Shown here in pieces: positions 9,556 to 18,942 of a stretch of DNA of 64,000 nucleotides. The notes beneath the pieces are model-generated. The model was not told where the DNA came from. It was given only the letters and a program-made list of their open reading frames with translations, and ran no database searches. The position numbers and the translations under genes are program-made. How positions within the stretch are numbered: the stretch's first letter is position 1; the number at the start of each line of letters is the position of its first letter. The DNA is from Pseudomonas japonica (GTDB lineage Bacteria; Pseudomonadota; Gammaproteobacteria; Pseudomonadales; Pseudomonadaceae), in the NCBI RefSeq assembly GCF_013522925.1, contig NZ_JAAMQU010000005.1:352074-416073 (forward strand). Reading direction: 5' to 3'.

Positions 9556-10389
9556 ATGACATTTACCGTAACCCCCCTCAACCCGGCCATTGGCGCGCGG
9601 GTCGAGGGCATCGATCTGGCCTCGCCCATCAGCCCCGCACAGCAGCAGGTGCTCGAAGGCGCCCTGCTTGACCATCAGGTGCTGTTCTTCCGCAACCAGC
9701 CCCTTACCCCTCGGCAGCAAGCGCGCCTGGCAATGGAGTTCGGCGAGCTGCACACTCATCCGATTTACCCGAACGTGCCCGAGCAGCCCGAAGTGCTGGT
9801 TCTGGATACCGCAATCACAGACGTGCGCGATAACGCCATCTGGCACACCGATGTGACCTTCCTCCCTACGCCCGCCATGGGCGCGGTGCTGGCGGCCAAA
9901 CAGGTGCCGGCCTACGGTGGCGATACCCTCTGGGCCAGTGGCATCGCTGCCTGGGAAGGGCTGTCGGCGCCCATGCAACGCTTGCTCGAAGGGCTGACCG
10001 CCACCCATGACTTCACCAAATCTTTCCCGCTTGAGCGGTTCGGCAGCACGCCGGAGGATCTCGCGCGCTGGGAGGACACCCGTCGGCGCCATCCGCCCGT
10101 AAGCCACCCGGTGATGCGTACGCATCCGGTCAGCGGGCGCCGGGCGCTGTTCGTGAATGACGGCTTTACTACCCGGATCAATGAGCTGTCCGAACAGGAA
10201 AGCGCTGCCCTGCTGCCGATGCTGTTCGCCCATGCCACCCGGCCGGAATTCACCGTGCGCTGGCAATGGCAAGCCGATGATGTAGCCTTCTGGGATAACC
10301 GGGTTACCCAGCACTATGCGGTGGATGATTACCGACCGGCCCGTCGGGTGATGCACCGGGCGACTATCCTGGGTGACGCCCCGTACTGA
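9556..10389 (+). CDS. tauD: Taurine dioxygenase TauD
   Basis: A 277-residue Fe(II)/2-oxoglutarate-dependent oxygenase that converts taurine to sulfite and aminoacetaldehyde. The metal triad is visible as His97 and Asp99 in WHTDVTF and His253 in [11 protein letters not shown], against His99, Asp101 and His255 of E. coli TauD. An Arg for 2-oxoglutarate follows in [12 protein letters not shown]. The length is normal. It is the last of the tauABCD genes, 36 bp after tauC. The sulfite released feeds cysteine synthesis. Confidence 0.95.
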   Translation: MTFTVTPLNPAIGARVEGIDLASPISPAQQQVLEGALLDHQVLFFRNQPLTPRQQARLAMEFGELHTHPIYPNVPEQPEVLVLDTAITDVRDNAIWHTDVTFLPTPAMGAVLAAKQVPAYGGDTLWASGIAAWEGLSAPMQRLLEGLTATHDFTKSFPLERFGSTPEDLARWEDTRRRHPPVSHPVMRTHPVSGRRALFVNDGFTTRINELSEQESAALLPMLFAHATRPEFTVRWQWQADDVAFWDNRVTQHYAVDDYRPARRVMHRATILGDAPY

Positions 10390-10443
10390 AACGGGCTTGC
10401 CGGTGCTTCGTACTTGGCAAAGGCCCAGCAATGGAGTTTGCCA

Positions 10444-11454
10444 ATGCCCCCTCGCTACCTTGCCGCCCTGCTGTGCATGGCCTGCGTTTTAACCGCGCCT
10501 GCGAAGGCTGACGACGCCCTCCAGGTGGTGCCGATAAGCCCCGGATATGCCTTGGCCGCGTTCGCCAACCAATCGGTGACGGCGGCCGAGCAGGCACCCG
10601 AGGTGGAACAGGCGGTGATTATCCTGCATGGGGTTCGGCGCAATCCGCAGGATTACTTCCATATTGGCCAGCAGATACTGGCCGCCGAGCACTGGACTGA
10701 TGCCCAAACGCTGCTATTGGCGCCAGGGTTCTTCACCGCTCGGGATAACCCGAACGCTGCCGACGTTCCGTTGTGGGATCGGCGATGGATGCAAGGCAGC
10801 CCGTCGGTACAGGGCCAGGCTGGTATTACCCCGGTGCAGGCCCTGGACGACCTGCTGGCGTGGTTGGGCAATGGTGAACGCTATCCTCGGCTCAAGCGCA
10901 TCCTGCTGATCGGCCATTCGGCGGGCGGCCAGTTGCTGCAGCGTTATGCCGTATTCGGGAATGCCGAGCAGCGCCTTTCCTCCCGAGAGGTTGAGGTGCA
11001 CTACGTGATCTCCAGCCCGTCGAGCTACCTCTACTTCGATGACCGCCGCCCTTCGGGAGCTGGCTTCGATGAAGCCGCAGTCGCTCATTGCCCTGAGGTA
11101 AACCATTACCGCTATGGCCTTGAGGGCGTGCCAGGCTATCTGGCAGCCCAGCCCATAGCGGCGCATGCGCTGTTCGAGCGCTACGCGAAGCAGCACATCA
11201 CGTATCTGGTAGGCGCGGCGGACAACGATCCGGGGCACCGGTTGCTGGACAAAACCTGCGCAGCCGAAGCGCAAGGCAGCTCGCGCCTGGACCGCCAACG
11301 GCATTTCCTTGCCTATGAACGGCTGCTTGGCCAGCAATGGCATGCCTCTGTTGCACACGCGCAGGCCGAGGTGCCGGGGGTGGGCCATAACGCCGAAGGC
11401 CTCTACGCCTCGCCGGTAACGCTCAAATTGCTGGCCAATGGCAGCAGCCACTGA
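10444..11454 (+). CDS. Secreted alpha/beta-hydrolase of unknown substrate
   Basis: A 336-residue exported hydrolase. A signal peptide (MPPRYLAALLCMACVLTAPAKA) precedes DDALQVVPI. The nucleophile elbow is GHSAGGQ with Ser159, and a likely catalytic His is near the end in VPGVGHNAEGLY. LHGVRRNPQDY at about residue 61 is the oxyanion-hole strand. I chose the ATG at 10444 because GGAG lies 7 bases upstream and the signal peptide starts there. It follows tauD by 54 bp in the same direction and might be co-transcribed, but nothing in it points to sulfur metabolism. An esterase role is possible but not shown. Confidence 0.75.
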   Translation: MPPRYLAALLCMACVLTAPAKADDALQVVPISPGYALAAFANQSVTAAEQAPEVEQAVIILHGVRRNPQDYFHIGQQILAAEHWTDAQTLLLAPGFFTARDNPNAADVPLWDRRWMQGSPSVQGQAGITPVQALDDLLAWLGNGERYPRLKRILLIGHSAGGQLLQRYAVFGNAEQRLSSREVEVHYVISSPSSYLYFDDRRPSGAGFDEAAVAHCPEVNHYRYGLEGVPGYLAAQPIAAHALFERYAKQHITYLVGAADNDPGHRLLDKTCAAEAQGSSRLDRQRHFLAYERLLGQQWHASVAHAQAEVPGVGHNAEGLYASPVTLKLLANGSSH

Positions 11455-11527
11455 TTTTCATCCACCGTGGGGGCGCGCTGGGCTATGGTTGCTTGCCTGG
11501 ATTTCTTATTTTTCGAAGGAGCGTGTG

Positions 11528-12268
11528 ATGGTCAAGCCTGGTCAAAAAGTTGCCCTCGTCACCGGGGCGTCCCGCGGAATAGGCGCCGCGCTGGCACTGC
11601 GCCTGGTGGATGAGGGCTATGCCGTCGCTATCAACTATGCCCGCAGCGCAGCAGAAGCCGAGGCACTGGTAAAGCGGATTACCGACGAGGGCGGCCGGGC
11701 CGTTGCCATTCAAGCAGACGTGTCGAAGAGCGAAGACGTGCGACGCCTGTTCGACGAAACCGAGAACCAACTCGGCAAGCTGGACGTGCTGGTGAACAAC
11801 GCTGGCGTGCTGAAAATGGTTTCGTTGGCTGACAGCACCGATGAGCTTTACGAAAACACGTTCAACATCAACACCCGCGGTACGTTCAATACCCTGCGCG
11901 AGGCCGCGCGCCGCATGAACGACGGCGGCCGTATCGTGAATTTCTCCAGCAGCACCGTGGGCATGAACCTGCCCAACTACTCGATCTATATCGCCAGCAA
12001 GGCGGCGGTGGAATCCTTCACCAAGGTATTCGCCCAGGAACTGCGCGGCCGCCAGATCACTGTAAACGCTGTGGCGCCAGGGCCGGTCGCGACCGAGCTG
12101 TTCTTCGAAGGCAAAAGCGACGAGCAGGTACAGGCCCTGGCCAAGCGCCCGCCTCTGGAACGCCTGGGCGAGCCCGACGACATCGTTAGCGTGGTCGCCT
12201 TCCTGGTGGGGCCGGAAGGCGGCTGGATCAACGGGCAAGTGCTTCGGGCGAACGGCGGCATCGTTTAA
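11528..12268 (+). CDS. Short-chain dehydrogenase/reductase (SDR)
   Basis: A 246-residue classical SDR. The cofactor loop is TGASRGIG (residues 12-19), NNAG is at 90-93, and the catalytic pair is Tyr154/Lys158 in NYSIYIASK after FSSSTVG. A basic residue after the first beta strand and N36-Y-A-R suggest NADPH. The ATG at 11528 has AAGGAG 6 bases upstream, so the longer frame from 11438, which overlaps the preceding gene, is unlikely. The end INGQVLRANGGIV is typical of 3-oxoacyl-ACP-reductase-like SDRs. The substrate is unknown. Confidence 0.85.
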   Translation: MVKPGQKVALVTGASRGIGAALALRLVDEGYAVAINYARSAAEAEALVKRITDEGGRAVAIQADVSKSEDVRRLFDETENQLGKLDVLVNNAGVLKMVSLADSTDELYENTFNINTRGTFNTLREAARRMNDGGRIVNFSSSTVGMNLPNYSIYIASKAAVESFTKVFAQELRGRQITVNAVAPGPVATELFFEGKSDEQVQALAKRPPLERLGEPDDIVSVVAFLVGPEGGWINGQVLRANGGIV

Positions 12269-12283
12269 ACGCCGCCCATTCAC

Positions 12284-14275
12284 TTACCGCACCAGGTGCA
12301 GGAACTGCATGTGCCGCTCATACTGGTCGAGCATGTCGGTGATGATCTGGTCCTTGTGGTAGCCCACCAGGTCGTAATCCTGGCTACCCTCGGCCAGATG
12401 CACTTCGGCGCGGTAATAGCGGCGGTTCTTCAGCTCCCGGTTGCCCATGCTGCCCCGGGCGAACGAAGGGGTGAAATACCCGCGCATGCGCACCTGGTAC
12501 ACGAACGGGCGCTCCTCGCCGTGGGTCACGATCAGGCTTTCGGCCCCATGGCCCGTGTCTTCTTCCACCCGTGCATTAAGGCCCTTGCCTACAAACTCGG
12601 CGCAAACGTCCTGCATGGCGGGGCGCACCGAACCTTCCATGAAACGGTATACCTCGTCGCGCGACGGGAAGTGCACCGCCTGGCTCAGGCGCTGGCGCCA
12701 GCCGCCACGGCCGCGGGCACGCCCGGCCAATGTGGTGGGGGCCAGCGAGTAAAGTTGAGCGATCTGCCGCTGGGACTCCATGTAGAACGCCTTGTGCAGG
12801 CCCCACATCATCAGCAGGAGGATCAACGAAAACGGCAGCGACGTCAGTACCACCGCCGACTTCAGCGAATCGATGCTGCCAGCGAACAGCAGGCCACCCG
12901 TCACCAGCGCCGTGGCACTGCCCCAGAACACCCGCAGCCACTTGGGCCCGTCTTCATCCGGGCTACCGCCCTTGGCCGACAGGGTGGACAGCACCACGGT
13001 GCCTGAATCCGCCGAAGTGACGAAGAACACGAAGCTTACGAATACCGTTACCCCGATAACCGTGCGGCTCCAGGGGTATTGCTGCAACATCAGGTAAAGG
13101 GTGCGGGAGGGGTCGGCGACCGCTGAACCTGCCAGGTCCAGTACGCCGTGCAGTTGAAGGTCCAGCGCACTGTTGGCGAAGATGGACATCCACGCCAAGG
13201 TGAAGCCCAGCGGGATGAACAGCACCCCGAATACGAACTCGCGGATGGTTCGGCCACGGGAAATACGCGCGATGAACAGGCCTACGAACGGGGCCCACGC
13301 AATCCACCACGCCCAGTAGAAGACCGTCCAGTCGCCCAGCCAGCCGCCGGCGTCACCGTAGGCATAGAGGTCAAAGCTTTTGGCAGGCAGTACCGACAGG
13401 TAGTCGCCAATGTTCTGCACCAGGGTGTTCAGCAAGTGCTGGGTAGGCCCGGCGAAGAGCACGAACAGCAACAGGCCGCAGGCGAGCAGCATGTTCAGGT
13501 CGGACATCAGGCGCACACCCTTGTCCACGCCCGACACGGCTACCAGGATCGCCGCACCCATCATCAGCGCAATCAACCCCAGCTGTACCCATTGGCTATG
13601 GGGCACCCCAAACAGCTGATCCAGCCCGGCATTGAGGTGCAGTACCCCAAAGCCCATGTCCGCGCCCAGGCCGAACACCGTCGCGATGATGCCGAAACCA
13701 TCCACCGCATAGCCGATCGGGCCATTGATGCGCTTGCCAATCAACGGATACAACGCAGAGCGCAGTGCAAGCGGCAGGTTGTGTCGATAGGCGAAATACC
13801 CCAGCGCCATGCCCACGAACGCAAACCCGCCCCAGCCATGCAGGCCCCAGTGCAGGAACAGTAGCTGCATGGCCTGGCGCCCGGCGGCTGCGGTACCCCC
13901 TTCGCCCACAGGTGGCTGGGAAAAGTGGGTAAGGGGCTCGGATACGCAAAAGAAGAACAGCGTGATGCTGATACCGGCGGCGAACAGCATGCCGGCCCAG
14001 GACAAATAGCTGAATTCTGGCTCGTCGTGGTCAGCGCCCAGCTTGATCCGCCCGTACCCCGACAAGGCAGTGACCACCACGAACACCAGGTAGAGGGTCA
14101 TGGCCAGCAGGTAATACCAGCCAACGGTATTGGCGGCCCAGCTCTGCGCGGCGAGCAACCAGGCCCCGGCCTGGGCAGGGAAGGCCAGCACAACGGCAGC
14201 GAAGAGAAGGATGGCACCCGCGGCAAAAGCGAATACTGGCGGGTTCATACGAACAGGTGCGGAAAGACTGCTCAC
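12284..14275 (-). CDS. betT: BCCT-family choline transporter BetT
   Basis: A 663-residue inner-membrane transporter of the betaine/choline/carnitine family. About twelve hydrophobic segments are seen, with the BCCT substrate motif region FYWAWWIAWAPFVGLFIARISRGRTIREF. A long cytoplasmic C-terminal tail (about residues 505-663) is typical of osmoregulated BetT. The reading frame begins at a GTG (MSSLSAPVRMNPPVF); the ATG at 14248 is an alternative, and neither has an ideal ribosome site (GGAGG lies 12 bases before the GTG). The 40-bp palindrome just upstream suggests control by a TetR repressor such as BetI, whose gene is not in this window. Confidence 0.9.
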   Translation of the reverse strand: MSSLSAPVRMNPPVFAFAAGAILLFAAVVLAFPAQAGAWLLAAQSWAANTVGWYYLLAMTLYLVFVVVTALSGYGRIKLGADHDEPEFSYLSWAGMLFAAGISITLFFFCVSEPLTHFSQPPVGEGGTAAAGRQAMQLLFLHWGLHGWGGFAFVGMALGYFAYRHNLPLALRSALYPLIGKRINGPIGYAVDGFGIIATVFGLGADMGFGVLHLNAGLDQLFGVPHSQWVQLGLIALMMGAAILVAVSGVDKGVRLMSDLNMLLACGLLLFVLFAGPTQHLLNTLVQNIGDYLSVLPAKSFDLYAYGDAGGWLGDWTVFYWAWWIAWAPFVGLFIARISRGRTIREFVFGVLFIPLGFTLAWMSIFANSALDLQLHGVLDLAGSAVADPSRTLYLMLQQYPWSRTVIGVTVFVSFVFFVTSADSGTVVLSTLSAKGGSPDEDGPKWLRVFWGSATALVTGGLLFAGSIDSLKSAVVLTSLPFSLILLLMMWGLHKAFYMESQRQIAQLYSLAPTTLAGRARGRGGWRQRLSQAVHFPSRDEVYRFMEGSVRPAMQDVCAEFVGKGLNARVEEDTGHGAESLIVTHGEERPFVYQVRMRGYFTPSFARGSMGNRELKNRRYYRAEVHLAEGSQDYDLVGYHKDQIITDMLDQYERHMQFLHLVR

Positions 14276-14310
14276 GGACAGGTCGGGCCTCCGGATGAAC
14301 GCAGCATGCG

Positions 14311-14350
14311 AACATGTTTAAGTTGAACGAGCGTTCAATTTAAACATGTT
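14311..14350. promoter_or_regulatory. 40-bp near-perfect palindrome upstream of betT, probable BetI/TetR operator
   Basis: The core is TTGAACG-AG-CGTTCAA (14323-14338), extended on each side by one mismatched base and then a perfect 11-bp arm (AACATGTTTAA and TTAAACATGTT). It lies 36 bp before the betT start. TetR-type operators are palindromes of this kind. BetI is the inferred ligand because choline transporter genes are its usual targets. Confidence 0.6.
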
Positions 14351-14404
14351 TATCCGTTGAGGCCAAACCGCCACGGCCGACCGGTGCCCGTGGCGATACC
14401 CGAT

Positions 14405-15352
14405 TCAGCGCGTACTGCCTTCATCCTGCTGCAGGCTGGCCTGCGTGAGGTTGCTGCCTGGCGGCACGCTACGGGTGAGCCACACATTGCCCCCGATAGT
14501 CGAGCCTTTGCCGATGGTGATCCGCCCCAGGATGGTGGCCCCGGCATAGATGACCACGTCGTCTTCCACGATGGGGTGGCGCGGCAAGCCCTTCTGCAGG
14601 GTGCCGTCTTCCGCGGCCGGGAAACGTTTGGCACCCAATGTCACCGCCTGATAAATGCGCACCCGCTCGCCGATGATCGCGGTTTCGCCGATCACCACGC
14701 CCGTGCCATGGTCGATGAAGAAGCTTGGCCCGATCTGGGCGCCAGGGTGGATATCAATGCCTGTGGTGGAATGCGCCAGCTCCGAAGCGATACGGGCAAG
14801 CAGTGGCAGCCCTGCCTGATACAGGTGGTGGGCCAGGCGGTGGTGAATGACTGCCAGCACGCCGGGGTAGCACAGCAACACTTCATCCACGCTGCGCGCC
14901 GCAGGGTCGCCCTGGTAGGCGGCCAGTACGTCGGTATCGAGCAGTTGCCGAATGCCTGGCAAGGCGGCGGCAAAGCCCTGCGTGAGGCGCAAAGCGGTGG
15001 CGTCCAGTGCCTCGGTATTGCACGGGCCATGGCGCCCGGCATAGCGAAGCTCCAGGCGCGCCTGGGTCAGCAGCCCATTGAGTGCGGCATCCAGCGTGTG
15101 CCCCACGTAGAAGTCTTCACTTTCTTCGCGCAGGTCCACCGGCCCCAGGCGCATCGGGAACAGTGCGCCGCACAGCAGCTCGAGAATGGTTGCCATGGCT
15201 TCCCGCGAAGGCAGCTCGCGCCCGCCGGTGGAACCGCAGCTGCGGCCGTTCTGCCGGCGCCATTGCTCACGCGCGGCACGCAGCTCACCGACAATGCTTT
15301 TCAGTTGCCAGTGGCCGCCGTTCTGGCCCCACCCTTGCCCATTTTCGCTCAC
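14405..15352 (-). CDS. epsC: Serine O-acetyltransferase, EpsC/CysE type
   Basis: A 315-residue enzyme that makes O-acetylserine, the carbon skeleton for cysteine and the precursor of the CysB co-inducer. The C-terminal left-handed hexapeptide helix runs from about residue 195 and includes DIHPGAQIG, FFIDHGTGVVIGETA and GKGSTIGGNVWL. Asp200 and His215 correspond to the catalytic Asp143 and His158 of E. coli CysE. It is longer than E. coli CysE (273), mainly at the N-terminus, as in the plant-like EpsC group. It is divergent from dcyD across 220 bp. Its job here is probably to supply O-acetylserine when organosulfur is used. Confidence 0.88.
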   Translation of the reverse strand: MSENGQGWGQNGGHWQLKSIVGELRAAREQWRRQNGRSCGSTGGRELPSREAMATILELLCGALFPMRLGPVDLREESEDFYVGHTLDAALNGLLTQARLELRYAGRHGPCNTEALDATALRLTQGFAAALPGIRQLLDTDVLAAYQGDPAARSVDEVLLCYPGVLAVIHHRLAHHLYQAGLPLLARIASELAHSTTGIDIHPGAQIGPSFFIDHGTGVVIGETAIIGERVRIYQAVTLGAKRFPAAEDGTLQKGLPRHPIVEDDVVIYAGATILGRITIGKGSTIGGNVWLTRSVPPGSNLTQASLQQDEGSTR

Positions 15353-15441
15353 GGTCGCTTCTCCTGCGGTTAAGGGCGGTGCATACGGCTCGGGTATGCG
15401 CCGCTCCGGCGCCTACTGTACGGGAAATCCGACGTATCAAA

Positions 15442-15453
15442 AAATAACCGTTT
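15442..15453 (-). promoter_or_regulatory. Putative sulfur-regulon site between epsC and dcyD
   Basis: On the minus strand this reads AAACGGTTATTT, the same 12 bases found on the plus strand at 18835-18846. It lies 101 bp before epsC; the other copy lies 108 bp before metQ in the same orientation relative to its gene. It is flanked by AT-rich sequence and is also about 120 bp before dcyD. Confidence 0.35.
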
Positions 15454-15572
15454 TTGCACGCTACCCTGCGGTCAGGAATATGTAACAACCTCGCTAAAGT
15501 GGGGTCGAGAACGTATTGCCTGGGCGTGGTGCCATGCCTATAGTCGCGGTTCGTCCACTTATCGGATACTTC

Positions 15573-16571
15573 ATGATCACCGAGCAGCTTTCCCGTTTCG
15601 CCCGCCTGGACCTGATGCCTGCCGCTACGCCGCTGGAAAAGCTCAACCGGCTTTCCACCTGGCTGGGCCGTGACGTCTACATCAAGCGCGACGACCTTAC
15701 GCCACTGGCGTTGGGCGGCAACAAGCTGCGCAAGCTGGAGTATCTCGCGGCCGACGCCCTCGCGCAGGGCGCCGATACCCTGGTAACCGCCGGGGCGATC
15801 CAGAGCAACCATGTTCGGCAAACCGCCGCCCTCGCTGCCCGCCTGGGGCTGGCCTGCTTCGCCCTGCTGGAAAACCCCACCGGCACCACCCAGGCCGATT
15901 ACCTGCATAACGGCAACCGCCTGCTGCTGGACCTGTTCGACGCCCGGGTCGAGCTTGTGGATAACCTCGATAATGCTCAGGCTTCGCTCGAAGCATTGGC
16001 GGCGCGCCTGCGTACCGCTGGCAAGCAGCCCTATATCGTGCCCATCGGCGGCTCCAGCCCAGTGGGCACGCTCGGTTACGTGCGCGCCGGGCTTGAGCTT
16101 GCCGAGCAGATCACCGCCAGCGGTGTTGAATTTTCCGCCGTGGTGCTGGCCAGTGGCAGTGCCGGGACCCATGCCGGCCTTGCCCTGGCCCTGAGTGAAC
16201 AGCTCCCGCATTTGCCGGTGATTGGTGTGACGGTTTCGCGCGATGAAGACCAGCAGCGGCCCAAGGTCCGCCAATTGGTCGAGGCCACCGCCGAGCTGCT
16301 GGGTGTGCCGCTGCCAGCGGACTTCAAGGTTCACCTCTGGGACGAATACTATGGCCCTCGCTACGGCGAGCCGAACGCGGGCGGGCTGGCCGCGATCAAG
16401 CTGCTGGCGGGCCAGGAAGGCATCCTGCTCGATCCCGTGTACACCGCCAAGGCCATGGCAGGCCTGCTTGATGGCGTAGGCCGCCAGCGCTTCGACGACG
16501 GCCCGATCTTGTTCCTGCACACCGGCGGCGCTCCCGCGCTTTTTGCCTACACCGATGCCTGGTCAGCCTGA
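15573..16571 (+). CDS. dcyD: D-cysteine desulfhydrase DcyD
   Basis: A 332-residue PLP enzyme of the ACC-deaminase/D-cysteine desulfhydrase family, which degrades D-cysteine to pyruvate, sulfide and ammonia. The PLP lysine is Lys51 in [14 protein letters not shown], at the same number as in E. coli Dcy[18 protein letters not shown] (about residues 74-90) follows the family pattern, and the glycine-rich PLP-phosphate loop is [12 protein letters not shown] chose the ATG at 15573 by homology to the family start. It is followed by a cystine-type ABC transporter, an arrangement also known from enterobacteria (fliY-dcyD-yecSC). It serves D-cysteine use or detoxification. Confidence 0.92.
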   Translation: MITEQLSRFARLDLMPAATPLEKLNRLSTWLGRDVYIKRDDLTPLALGGNKLRKLEYLAADALAQGADTLVTAGAIQSNHVRQTAALAARLGLACFALLENPTGTTQADYLHNGNRLLLDLFDARVELVDNLDNAQASLEALAARLRTAGKQPYIVPIGGSSPVGTLGYVRAGLELAEQITASGVEFSAVVLASGSAGTHAGLALALSEQLPHLPVIGVTVSRDEDQQRPKVRQLVEATAELLGVPLPADFKVHLWDEYYGPRYGEPNAGGLAAIKLLAGQEGILLDPVYTAKAMAGLLDGVGRQRFDDGPILFLHTGGAPALFAYTDAWSA

Positions 16572-16599
16572 CCCCTCCTCTTACAAAAAGGATATTTCC

Positions 16600-17391
16600 A
16601 TGCGCTTGAACGCACTGCGTCGCCAGTTCGCCCTCACTGCCCTGGTGTTTGCCACCGCCTTCGGGGCTCAGGCCCAGGCTGGCGAGCAACTCCAGCAAAT
16701 CAAGGACCACGGTGCGATCAAGGTAGGCCTCGAAGGCACCTATCCGCCGTTCAGCTTTGTGGACGAAAGCGGCAAATTGACTGGCTTCGAAGTGGAACTG
16801 GCGCAGGCACTGGCCAAGGAACTGGGCGTAAAGGCAGACGTTCAGCCCACCAAATGGGACGGTATCCTCGCCGCCCTGGAATCCAAGCGGCTGGATGTGG
16901 TGATCAACCAGGTGACCATCTCCGATGAGCGCAAGAAAAAATACGACTTCTCGGTCCCCTACACCGTGTCCGGCATTCAGGCCCTGACCCGTAAGGCAGA
17001 CGCAAGCTCGATCAGCAAAGCGGCGGACCTGGCCGGCAAGAAGGTGGGCGTAGGCTTGGGCACCAACTACGAGCAGTGGCTCAAGCAGAACGTACCGCAG
17101 GCGGACGTGCGCACATACGAAGACGACCCAACCAAGTTCCAGGACCTGATGAACAAACGCATCGACGCGATTCTGGTGGACCGCCTGGCCGCGCTGGATA
17201 CCGTGAAAAAAACCGGTGACCGCCTGGCCGTGGCTGGCGATGCCTTCTCACGGCAGGAAGCCGGCATTGCCCTGCGCAAGGGTGAGCCCGAGCTGCTCAA
17301 GGCGGTGGACGATGCGTTGGCCAAACTGCGCAAGGACGGCACCCTTGCCCAGCTGTCGCAGAAGTGGTTCGGCGCTGATGTAACGCAATGA
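16600..17391 (+). CDS. tcyJ: Cystine-binding periplasmic protein (TcyJ/FliY)
   Basis: A 263-residue polar-amino-acid-type binding protein. The signal peptide ends AQA (residues 25-27) before GEQLQQIKDHGAIKVGLEG. The stretch TYPPFSFVDESGKLTGFEVELAQALAKELG is the standard SBP_bac_3 opening with the ligand-contacting region. It starts 28 bp after dcyD; a longer frame overlapping dcyD is less likely because the signal peptide begins at 16600. The neighbours point to L-cystine or D-cystine as ligand. The stop overlaps the permease start as ATGA. Confidence 0.9.
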   Translation: MRLNALRRQFALTALVFATAFGAQAQAGEQLQQIKDHGAIKVGLEGTYPPFSFVDESGKLTGFEVELAQALAKELGVKADVQPTKWDGILAALESKRLDVVINQVTISDERKKKYDFSVPYTVSGIQALTRKADASSISKAADLAGKKVGVGLGTNYEQWLKQNVPQADVRTYEDDPTKFQDLMNKRIDAILVDRLAALDTVKKTGDRLAVAGDAFSRQEAGIALRKGEPELLKAVDDALAKLRKDGTLAQLSQKWFGADVTQ

Positions 17392-18056
17392 ATCAGGAAA
17401 GTTTGCGCGTTGCCCTGGAGTCACTACCCTTCCTGCTCCAGGGCGCCTGGTTTACCGTGATTCTCAGCCTGGGCGGCATGTTCTTCGGCCTGCTGCTCGG
17501 CTTTGCGCTGGCACTGATGCGCCTGTCCCGGCTGGTGGCACTGCGCGCGGTGTCGCGGGTGTATGTGTCGTTCTTTCGGGGCACGCCGCTGCTGGTGCAG
17601 CTGTTCCTGATTTATTACGGCCTGCCTTCCATAGGGCTGGAACTGAGCCCGCTCACGGCGGCCTTGATCGGCTTCTCGTTGAACATGGCTGCCTATGCGT
17701 GTGAAATCCTGCGTTCGGCCATCAGTTCCATCGACCGTGGCCAATGGGAAGCGGCTGCCAGTATCGGCATGACCCGTGCGCAAACCCTGCGCCGCACCAT
17801 CCTGCCCCAGGCCGCTCGCACGGCCCTGCCACCGCTGGGCAACAGCTTTATCTCGCTGGTAAAGGACACGGCCCTGGCCGCTACCATCCAGGTGCCGGAG
17901 CTGTTCCGCCAGGCGCAGCTGGTAACGGCGCGTACCTTTGAAATTTTCGCCATGTACCTTACGGCCGCGTTGATCTACTGGGTGCTGGCCAGCATCCTCG
18001 CGCACTTCCAGAACCGCCTGGAACAGCGTGCCAACCGCCACGACCTGGAGCGTTAA
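17388..18056 (+). CDS. tcyL: Cystine ABC transporter permease (TcyL/YecS)
   Basis: A 222-residue inner-membrane permease of the His/Glu/Gln family. The motif FFRGTPLLVQLFLIYYGLP (about residues 64-82) and the EAA loop AASIGMTRAQTLRRTILPQAARTALPPLGN are characteristic. It is coupled to tcyJ by a four-base overlap and lies three bases before the ATPase gene. Together the three form one importer. Confidence 0.92.
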   Translation: MNQESLRVALESLPFLLQGAWFTVILSLGGMFFGLLLGFALALMRLSRLVALRAVSRVYVSFFRGTPLLVQLFLIYYGLPSIGLELSPLTAALIGFSLNMAAYACEILRSAISSIDRGQWEAAASIGMTRAQTLRRTILPQAARTALPPLGNSFISLVKDTALAATIQVPELFRQAQLVTARTFEIFAMYLTAALIYWVLASILAHFQNRLEQRANRHDLER

Positions 18057-18059
18057 GCA

Positions 18060-18803
18060 ATGATTGTGGTGGAACACCTGACAAAGCGATTCGACGACAC
18101 CACCGTGCTGGACGATGTGGACCTGAAGGTGAACGAAGGGGAAGTGGTGGCGATCATCGGGCCCAGTGGCTCGGGGAAAACCACCTTCCTGCGCTGCCTT
18201 AACCTGCTGGAAACACCCAGCGCCGGCCAGATACAGGTTGGCGCAGTGCACATCGATGCCGACCAGCCTATCGCCCGGCAGCAGGCGGCGGTTCGGCAAC
18301 TGCGCCAGCAGGTAGGGTTCGTGTTCCAGAACTTCAACCTCTTCCCCCACCGCACCGCGTTGGAAAACGTGATCGAAGGGCCTGTGGTGGTTAAAAAGAT
18401 GCCTCTGGACCAAGCCCAGGCCCTGGGTCGTTCACTGCTGGCCAAGGTAGGGCTGGCGGGCAAGGAAGACGCTTATCCGCGCAGGCTTTCCGGGGGCCAG
18501 CAGCAGCGCGTCGCCATTGCCAGGGCATTGGCGATGGAGCCGCAGGTGATTCTGTTTGACGAGCCCACCTCGGCGCTGGACCCGGAACTGGTTGGCGAAG
18601 TGTTGGCAACCATTCGCGGGCTTGCCGAAGAAAAACGCACCATGGTGATCGTGACCCACGAAATGAGCTTTGCACGCGACGTGGCCAACCGGGTGGTTTT
18701 CTTCGACAAGGGCCGGATCGTTGAACAGGGCGATCCCAAGGCGTTGTTTGCCTCGCCTCAGCATGAGCGCACCCGGCAGTTTTTGGGGAAGTTTCTGGGG
18801 TAA
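18060..18803 (+). CDS. tcyN: Cystine ABC transporter ATP-binding protein (TcyN/YecC)
   Basis: A 247-residue ATPase. Walker A is GPSGSGKT (residues 34-41), the signature is LSGGQQQRVAIARAL, Walker B is VILFDEPTSALD, and the switch His is in VIVTHEMSFARDV. It is the last gene of the dcyD-tcyJLN unit. No terminator is visible in the 140 bp before the next gene, but that gap holds another AAACGGTTATTT motif. Confidence 0.93.
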   Translation: MIVVEHLTKRFDDTTVLDDVDLKVNEGEVVAIIGPSGSGKTTFLRCLNLLETPSAGQIQVGAVHIDADQPIARQQAAVRQLRQQVGFVFQNFNLFPHRTALENVIEGPVVVKKMPLDQAQALGRSLLAKVGLAGKEDAYPRRLSGGQQQRVAIARALAMEPQVILFDEPTSALDPELVGEVLATIRGLAEEKRTMVIVTHEMSFARDVANRVVFFDKGRIVEQGDPKALFASPQHERTRQFLGKFLG

Positions 18804-18834
18804 AGCGCTGACATTCCGCTTCTAATCCAAGCAC

Positions 18835-18846
18835 AAACGGTTATTT
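18835..18846 (+). promoter_or_regulatory. Putative sulfur-regulon site upstream of metQNI
   Basis: AAACGGTTATTT, identical to the minus-strand copy at 15442-15453 and sharing ACGGTTAT with the lsfA site. It begins 108 bp before the metQ start. Downstream, at 18878-18899, there is a short tandem of ACCACCGG units of unknown meaning. Confidence 0.35.
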
Positions 18847-18942
18847 CAAATCGTCTTCAAGCTCCTTTAGGGTATAACCACCGGACCACCGGACCACCAC
18901 ATGCACTCCGCCTTTGTGCGGTATCTATTTCGTGAGGACGGT

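Noticed and set aside
18878..18899. Short tandem of ACCACCGG units before metQ, considered as a CRISPR or regulatory repeat
   Set aside because: There are only about two and a half units of 8 bp with no spacers. No CRISPR array or cas gene is visible anywhere in the window.
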